From the NCBI GenBank assembly GCA_958496175.1, contig OY292279.1, positions 16,492,001 to 16,556,000 on the forward strand: a stretch of DNA of 64,000 nt, read 5' to 3'. Within the stretch, counting starts at the first letter, position 1. Every line of letters begins with the position of its first letter. The notes under the pieces are model-generated. The model worked only from the letters and a program-made list of their open reading frames with translations. It did not search any database and had not been told where the DNA came from. Shown one piece after another: positions 57,855 to 64,000 of this stretch. The stretch comes from Sisyra terminalis. Its lineage: Eukaryota; Arthropoda; Insecta; Neuroptera; Sisyridae. The position numbers were made by a program, and so were the translations under genes.

Positions 57855-59024
57855 ATGAAATGATAGTTGAATTTAGAAAGGGTTGATTTAAACAATTAAA
57901 CATAACGTTTTTTGCCTGCTAATGAAATATAAGAGTCGATAGAAATGAACTTGTCTTCGGGTTTTGTGTGAGCAATATGTGTAATTAATGTCCTTATACA
58001 AATTAAATCATCATAAAATTAATAAGGGTGGAAAAAAATTAATCATAAAATGTGAATTATTATGAAAACTAATATTTAAACAAGACATTTATGAAGTAGC
58101 AGATGTAATAAGAGCGAATGCGATAGGAAGACACCGGGAACGGTTCGAACATTGCGAGCCACCCTTGTACAAAGTGTGGCCAAGAGGGTATGACATGTGC
58201 CGGACGTGTGGCACGCATCACTTTACCCTGGGGGTTCGATAAAAGAGCGAAGTGGAAGTCTAGTTTTGGCTTAATCAGTATCAATGTCGCCAGACAATCA
58301 GCTGCCGACTCCCACGAACAAAACAACATTTAAATATGACCACGCCAGGTGTCCATTATTATGGAGATATCCAATTTTATCCTTCATCCACTCCATCTGA
58401 CCCAACTTGTTCGTTCAATATTTTCATATGCCTGGCCCAGATTATCTTGGCACACGTGGGATTTCTTATCTCTTAATTCAACAAGATTTCAAATAAAACG
58501 GAATAGGAAACTATTTCTATTATCTAATTGAATTTTAATTGCACGAATTTGATTTGAAAGAACTCGAAGTAATTTATAACCGTGATTATACTCTGTTCCT
58601 ATATCAACCAAGTTTAATTTATTTTATTTAAAATAATGTTTTTTGCTTTGTTTCAAATCGAAACCTTCATTTTATCCCTGAATTTCCATATAGATTTACG
58701 AGAAATTGCAGGATTTTTGAAAAGATAAAACCGAAACTATTTTTTGTCCACGTGGGTTTTTTGAGAATCCAAAGGAATACATATATTAAACTTCTGTATT
58801 TGAATATTTGCTTAAATTTGACATTATTTATTTATTTTTTGTGAAAAACCTGCATTCCGGATATATTTTGCTTCTTATGTAAAACAAATCGTTTTTTTTT
58901 TGTGAATCTGAACCCGGAGAGCACGGGTTTTCTGCAGTGTTGGCGGGCCATAAGTAGAGTGGCATTTTACAACCATATATAGACCTGATTGTCTTATATC
59001 ATTAATTTATATTATATTGTATCA
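57855..59024. other. Unique DNA, no gene recognised
   Basis: 58070-58330 is the most GC-balanced stretch nearby; an 86-codon minus-strand frame and a shorter plus-strand frame with CxxC-like spacing overlap there, neither recognised. A small hairpin AACCCG-GAGAGCA-CGGGTT lies at about 58911-58929. Confidence 0.35.
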
Positions 59025-59028
59025 ATAC

Positions 59029-59490
59029 TGTAACGTGACGTCTCAAAACTGTATTGAGATAGCGTTTATTCGTTCTCTTAATTTCTTTTGGAAATAAATA
59101 ATCACTTTCACAAAATAATCACTTAACAATCACTTTTTTCATTACACTTGTATACACTTTTTATTACACAATTACACTTGTTAAAACAATCACTTAAATG
59201 ACAATAATCACTTAATTCAAATCACACTAATAATCGCTTTGTTGTAACAGAAATTTACAACTGAATTTCTAGACACAACTGTCAACTGGCTTGACTGAGC
59301 GCCTTATATACCTGAAACCCAACATTCTAGAATATACTCCAATATTCTTCAACGTTCCACCACCTACTAGACGTTTCGAGAACAATCTATATGTACATTC
59401 GCATTGGTGGGAGAGAGATAGAAGTCACTCAGCCAATCGCGTGTCGGCATGGCACAAAGAGAGAGACAGACTTTGTCCCTTTCTGTTACA
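59029..59490 (-). mobile_element. Solo LTR of a gypsy-like retrotransposon
   Basis: Read on the minus strand, a 462-bp element starts TGTAACAGAAAGGGACAAAG and ends GTCACGTTACA, with the TG...CA ends and TGTAAC/GTTACA inverted termini of an LTR. It is flanked by ATAC on both sides (59025-59028 and 59491-59494), a 4-bp target duplication as in Gypsy retroelements. The first half holds promoter-like sites and a TATA box; the last 200 bp is an A-rich leader with about ten AAGTG words. No gag-pol or second LTR is in the window, so it is a solo LTR. A TGTAACAG word at 59243 offers a shorter alternative, but that one lacks a flanking duplication. Confidence 0.7.
59303..59470 (-). promoter_or_regulatory. 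Heat-shock-promoter-like region in the LTR
   Basis: In minus-strand order there are GA/CT-repeat tracts (TCTGTCTCTCTC at about 59457-59471 and TATCTCTCTCCCACC at about 59408-59422), a CCAAT-type site (GCGATTGGCT at about 59432-59441), two perfect TTCnnGAA heat-shock elements (59375-59382 and 59325-59332) with further TTC/GAA half-sites between, and a TATATAAG box (59303-59310). This order is that of insect hsp70 promoters: GAGA sites, heat-shock elements, TATA. Heat-inducibility is inferred. Confidence 0.55.
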
Positions 59491-59494
59491 ATAC

Positions 59495-60099
59495 TATATT
59501 ATATACTATGTAGAATGTAGACTAAGCCAAAATTTAGCAAGTCGCGACAAAGCTTTAGCAGCTAGAGCGACAATAAATAAATAAAATTAAAAAAAAATCG
59601 TTTATGTTATAAATGTTTCATTGCTAAATCTGGTTTCGTAGAGTTTCGAATAAGTATTATAATACACAAAAAAAAATCATATTATTATAACTCCCTCCTG
59701 TTGCTACAGTGTCTTATGATTTTCCAGTAAATCCTTGTTTTTTTGCAAACTATAATTCGTTTTACAAGTAACAACATTTTCATTAAGAATAGGTCGATTA
59801 AAAGGAAAACTATAGACAAATTTTTATATTATCATAATTTTAAACTCATTCAAGTAATATGAAGCTTTTGTCGTATGGAAAGCCGGAGAAATCGATAAAC
59901 TTTAAGACAGTATTGGATACTTTATGTTCAAAGTTTCATGGAAAGATATCTAGTTTCAAATAATTTTTGATTTAAACTTTTTTTAACGTTTATGTTATTT
60001 GAAAATGTTATTTTTTACTTCAATTAAAATTTGGTAGTTGATTGTCCTAAAAAAAGCTTCATTTGGTACTGAAGAGTAATTCAAGTTAAGCTTGTAATA
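59495..60099. other. AT-rich DNA, nothing recognised
   Basis: A block with TAGCAAGTCGCGACAAAG at about 59536-59553 is less AT-rich but has no identifiable content. Confidence 0.45.
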
Positions 60100-60180
60100 A
60101 AAGTCGCATTTAACAAGATTCTTTAGTTCTATAGTTCTTTAGCAACTCGAGGGTTGTTAAAAAATCGTAAACTGAGAAAT

Positions 60181-60430
60181 AAATAAAAGATAAATGAGGA
60201 TGTGGTAGACCAAACAAATTAGCAGTGTTTTATTTTATTTATTCCAATTTGCAAATTTCATCAAGCAACCTTGAAATATTAGATAGGTTGTAATCAAGGT
60301 TACCTGATGAAGTTGGAATCACACCGACGAAACGTAGCAAATTGGAGTAAATAAAATTCTGAATGAAGTTTTAAAATCCTATCCTGATTTATCCTTTATA
60401 TTACAAATCGATTTAGACGTGAAGAATGGA
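60181..60430. mobile_element. Hammerhead unit (family P3) inserted in a SINE, 12-bp TSD
   Basis: The 250-bp insertion is flanked by AAACTGAGAAAT at 60169-60180 and 60431-60442, both belonging to the interrupted SINE, so its ends are exact. Left and right parts are inverted relatives (TTTATTTATTCCAATTTGC against GCAAATTGGAGTAAATAAA, and AAAGATAAATGAGG against CCTGATTTATCCTTTA), pointing outward. The right half has a hammerhead motif. The left half has a decayed one (CTTGATGA). The right tail CGATTTAGACGTGAAG recurs as its complement at 9528. No coding capacity. Confidence 0.8.
60296..60346 (+). ncRNA. Hammerhead-ribozyme-like motif, P3 copy
   Basis: CTGATGA (60304-60310), a five-pair stem GTTGG/CCGAC with one G-U pair (60312-60316 with 60324-60328), GAAA (60329-60332) and CGTA follow in hammerhead order. 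Stem I pairing is weak, so activity is uncertain. Confidence 0.55.
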
Positions 60431-60526
60431 AAACTGAGAAATTTTGAAAATTAGCAAATTATGATATTTGAATACACTACCTACGAGTTGTGGAAGTCCG
60501 TCTTGATCACTTGACTTCCATTAGGT

Positions 60527-61559
60527 TTAAAGGGAATTTTTCGTTACTAAAGTGCATTGGCTGCCATGATAAATTTGTGTTTGGGTACATCTTCATAAAA
60601 TTTAATCTATGACTTTGTATATGATATTCTTTTACTTTTGAAAATAACTAATACGTCAATGTTAAAGCGAATGGAAAATGTCATTTTAAAGTGGGAAAAG
60701 AATTTCAGATTAAGTCTCATTTGGCTTGGGACATTTTACGTGATTATCATAGTTGCTTAAGATAGAATGACAATACTGTGGTATTATAGTATGATAATGT
60801 ATATTATTTATAATTTCCCAGAAAGATTTCTCTTTATCAACAAAAATTATAATCTGCAAAATAATAATATTAATAAATAACGATTCATTCAAAATAAAAA
60901 AGCCTTTCCAAAATTCATTCATGCGGGAAACTCAACCTGTAATCAAATAAAAAAAAACACAGAAAAATATGGCGTTGCAAAATTTTTTAATAAAACCAAA
61001 GTAAGAGGTAATAATATTAAATTTATGCTTAATTGCCAATTAAAGTTATGTTCTTTTAGATACAAACAAGTGTTTATTATATGTCATATTGTCACATGTA
61101 ATTGGAATGCTCACCTGCTTAAGGATTTCCGCGTGATATATATCTTCGAACTTCCGGAGATAGTGCTATGATATCATTCCTTTTTAGTGAATTAATTGCT
61201 AATTTACGACATTTTTGATAGCAATAGATAAATTAGTTTTGTAAAAAATGAAGAATTAAAATAAATAATCATAGTAAAGGTGCTTTTTAAAGATGGGGTC
61301 TTACCATGATTTAACTTTTTTGAACTATAAAAATAAGCATATAGAGTTATGGTGAAGACTATCGATTGTGAATTTTTGAAGGAAATGTTCATTTTGAATA
61401 TTCCATAACGCATCCTTCTTATTTTTATTGGAATATTTGTATTTAAGTGACAGTTATAGTTGTATACTTACCATAGAAAGCTCTTTGTTGAAAGGAGTTG
61501 CCAAACTGCTATGTGTAGAATGTAGCATTATATAAATAGGGCCCTTAAATCTTTTAAAT
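60527..61559. other. AT-rich DNA, nothing recognised
   Basis: Only low-complexity minus-strand frames (60710-60922, 61204-61413). Confidence 0.5.
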
Positions 61560-61900
61560 TAAGAAAACGAGAAAGAAAGTTTCTGGAAAGCTTTGAATAT
61601 GGTGCAGAAAAAGTTAAATAGGTGGGTCGAATTATAAATGTAAAAGAGTTGAGAATGAAGAGTCAATAAATAGACATCTATTCTATGGAGATAACAGGAA
61701 AAGCTAGCTGGATTGGTTACATTCGGAGAGGTAATTAATTTATACTTAATGTAAAAGGGAAATTTGAAAGGTTTTAAGAAAAGAAGAATCGAGATCCTGG
61801 ATTTATTGAAACGAGGAATGGTTTATCCTAATTTGAAGAATTTTGAACTTTTGAAGGAATAGAGGATTCTAGAGGGAAGAATTTGACGAAGCAAAACTGA
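61560..61900 (+). pseudogene. LINE ORF C-terminal relic
   Basis: The plus strand carries KFLESFEYGAEKVK-type wording at about 61577-61618 and, after a stop, TGKASWIGYIRRGN at about 61695-61736, then a basic block with EKKNRDPG and KNFE-like sequence. This resembles the LEAFEMW(C)YRR...GHIxRxN...GRR(R)GRPR tail of insect LINE ORFs. Several stops are present and no catalytic box is included. It lies directly upstream of the Jockey copy at 61985 but has different wording, so it is a separate element. Confidence 0.6.
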
Positions 61901-61984
61901 ACAAACCATTTGGTAGAAAAACTATTTTTTCTACTTTGATTTAGAGTAAAATCTTAAAATTGTGAACTTTACATTTGATTAAAA

Positions 61985-62745
61985 TCGATACTGTAAAAAC
62001 CAAGTTTCTCAGGGATTGACATTGGGTTCAATTCTTTTTAAATTCTACAACGTGGGCTTTCCGACACTAGACTACTGAATAAATAACATGCATACGAATG
62101 ACATTGCCATCATCAACTTAAACAATAATCTTCATATTTGGACATAATTTTCTACTTAAAAAATTAACCTGGCAAAGCCATGCCTCGAGAATCCAACATT
62201 CGCCTCATCCAACTATACCAACTTATTAACAGAAGGTTCCATACTTATCTAAGTATGGAATGATCAATGATGATATATAAATCAGTCATTAGGGTACTTT
62301 TCACATACTCATCCACAATTTGGTTTTCTTCCTTAAAGAAAAATCTCAAGTATCTACAATTACTCTAAAAATGAATCTTGGGAATCATCACTAAAGCTCC
62401 ATGGCATACGAGAAACAAGCAAATTCATCTCGAAATTAATAAAGCATAAATTTAGAAATTTCTAATCGCACTTACAAGAAATTTCCTTAACGGCCTAGAA
62501 AACTGACCTAGTGCAGTAGAATTAGGGTTGGGAGTAATTATAAATCTCAGAAGAGTCAAACGAAAACTTCCTTAAGAGCGACAAAAGATAGCAGCTATAT
62601 TACCACAAGCACCAAATAAAAAAGCAAAGAAATCAAGATCGACTCCTCTAGATAATTAAACGCCATCGAAGATCAATAACCTGTTATCACCTCCATGATA
62701 AAGCTCAAAATATTGGTTCATTATAGCTCACAAAAAAAAACGAGT
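61985..62745 (+). pseudogene. Jockey-type LINE 3' fragment (same family as 4.7 kb)
   Basis: The plus strand begins in the reverse transcriptase with SQGLTLGSILFKFYNVGFP (PQGSILGP box, decayed) and a NDIAII remnant of the FADD box. It goes on with KLTWQSHASRIQHS, the decayed APWYVRN region (GCTCCATGGCATACGAGAAA at about 62395-62414), the stretch ACGGCCTAGAAAACTGACCT (62491-62510) shared with the minus-strand copy at 4.98-5.0 kb, and a 3' UTR ending TAGCTCACAAAAAAAAA (62729-62745). The A tail fixes the 3' end. The frame has many stops. Nucleotide similarity to the 4.7-kb copy continues through the whole 3' UTR. Confidence 0.8.
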
Positions 62746-64000
62746 TTACAGAAGTAGAAGATTTCCAACTAAAAAATAAATTTTATTGTATCGGGTTAAA
62801 AAAGCCCCGATTATACCCATTTCCATGATTTCTAATGATACTTTTTTAAAAGTTTGATTAATTGAACTTTTATATAGAAATTAAAGATCGGTCACGAAAC
62901 CATTACTTTCCGTATTCCAGGACAAGCATGTCATGTGGTATTGGCAACATGTTTTCTTAATTATGTAGTTACAAAACTTTAGAATTGTTATATACCGTTT
63001 GTGTAGAAAAGCTTCAAGATATAAAACAACAAAATTTCGGATGTCGAACCGAAAGTTGTCAACGTATTTTATGGATTTGATAGATACGGCGAAGCGTTGA
63101 ATTTTTATGAGTATATGTCTTGGCTAAATCATAAAATTAAATTATCTGACAACATGGATATTATTGATGAAAGATACAGATGAAAATGGTCACCGATCCG
63201 ATTACATGTTGAGGCAAATAAAATCTGAAATTTCTTATCAGACTTTCGATCGAAATCCCCACGAGAATAGCGCACGAGATAAATCTGAAACGACATGACA
63301 GGCGAATGAGGAGATAAATGAAATCTCCGGTCCAAAATTAAGTTAAGATGAGCCCATCTTTATAATATGTTGCACACAATGCAACGAGCCGAAAATAATT
63401 ATGAATCGCCTTTTTAATTTCAATATATCCAATTCTTTGAAGCATCCATTCTAATTTTGTTCCAATTCCGGCACAAAAACGCTTTCCTCGAATCGATTTG
63501 TGTTGAAATTTTTCCAGACACGCAAAACGTTACAGTTCGTTATGTGATTAGTGATTACGACAAAATTTCAATCGTTAATTGGATCTATTGAACACAATAG
63601 ATAAATTAATAAAATTATATGAAAAATTATGATATATAAAGTCCTCTGAGCCACCGTTTTATTTGTTCCATATGCAAATGATTTATTTATTAAAATTGAA
63701 TAGGCCGAAGGCGTGTCATAATATTTAGGTATAGAAAATCACCATAAATTTAACAAAGTCATAACGAGAAAATGAACGAACCCAATTTTAAACATGTTTT
63801 AGGGACTATCAGGGTCAGAAATATTATTTCAAAAATTTTAACCGGAAGTTAAGTAGGCGTGGGCAAATGACTTCACCTCCGTTTTCTATTATTTTTATAT
63901 TTTCGGCTTTTAATAAGTTTTCTTCAATTTATTTTCATCAACGACTAAAATTAATATCCTTTCCATCATAACTCAAACGTTTTTTTTTTTTTGCTTGAAT
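62746..64000. other. Unique DNA, no gene recognised
   Basis: From about 63040 to 63560 composition is more even (for example ATTTATGGATTTGATAGATA and CGATCCGATTACATG) without element ends. The only listed frame there, 68 codons on the minus strand (63129-63335), shows no domain. The stretch may be part of a conserved non-coding region, but nothing in the sequence proves it. Confidence 0.35.

Larger units (their letters stand above)
60100..60526 (-). mobile_element. tRNA-derived SINE, copy F, split by an insertion
   Basis: The tail half is at about 60100-60180 (TTCTTTAGCAACTCGAGGGT, ATCGTAAACTGAGAAAT) and the head half at 60431-60526 (minus strand GGAAGTCAAGTGATCAAGAC, then GTAGTGTATTCAAATATC with a decayed B box). 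Joining them gives the normal SINE order, so the 250 bp between is a later insertion. Confidence 0.75.

Noticed and set aside
59029..59310. Promoter and leader of a complete hsp70 gene
   Set aside because: No hsp70 coding sequence follows on the minus strand down to 58.3 kb, and the block has LTR-type ends with a 4-bp duplication.
59291..59584. 97-codon plus-strand frame
   Set aside because: It lies mainly antisense inside the LTR promoter region; no protein features.

Overview
The window is 64 kb of very AT-rich eukaryotic DNA. The transposon families in it (Jockey-type LINEs, mariner D34D, Penelope-like elements, hAT, a Mutator-like MITE, a tRNA-derived SINE, a solo LTR) suggest an arthropod, most likely an insect; a beetle or similar insect is a guess, and the species cannot be named from the sequence. 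No intact protein-coding gene, rRNA or tRNA gene, operon or CRISPR array is visible. Nearly all open frames are short AT-rich chance frames or decayed transposon pieces. The window reads as intergenic or intronic DNA filled with old and nested insertions. One short GC3-rich open stretch near 51.7 kb could be a host exon.

Layout. 1-3 kb: a TA-flanked Tc1/mariner-type MITE, then a Penelope-derived insertion with a YVDD reverse-transcriptase fragment and 13-bp target duplications, then a palindromic Penelope end. 4.7-5.9 kb: a palindromic hammerhead-bearing unit interrupted by a Jockey LINE. 8.5-9.5 kb: a Tc1-like element whose right end lies in a 303-bp tandem duplication. 10.8-11.5 kb: a hAT MITE carrying a nested Penelope-derived unit. 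15.2-16.0 kb: a second Jockey reverse transcriptase relic. 17.5-19.1 kb: a 1.4-kb foldback whose ends match the SINE tail. 20.7-25.7 kb: SINEs, a TTAA MITE, a Penelope GIY-YIG endonuclease relic with a hammerhead-like motif next to its stop codon, and a LINE relic with internal duplication. 29.6-38.3 kb: SINEs, LINE tails, the first Mutator-like MITE and another foldback. 41.8-43.1 kb: mariner-like and hAT transposase relics. 45-51 kb: a second hammerhead palindrome, a three-copy dispersed repeat and two more Mutator-like MITEs inserted in it. 55.6-57.9 kb: a mariner element with both TIRs, then a striking near-perfect palindrome with arms of about 435 bp. 59.0-59.5 kb: a solo LTR with a heat-shock-promoter-like layout. 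60.1-62.7 kb: a SINE split by a hammerhead-bearing unit with a 12-bp target duplication, then two LINE relics.

The most interesting pattern is a recurring architecture: several unrelated-looking repeat families each consist of two hammerhead-ribozyme-like ends pointing outwards from a common centre. One family is tied directly to a Penelope GIY-YIG reading frame. These look like Penelope-derived, mostly non-autonomous snapback units with 12-13 bp target duplications. Other prominent signals are the long palindrome (possible hairpin RNA source), the solo LTR with heat-shock elements, and the 9-bp-TSD MITE family with recognisable paralogous empty sites. All family calls come from motifs read by eye; no database search was possible.
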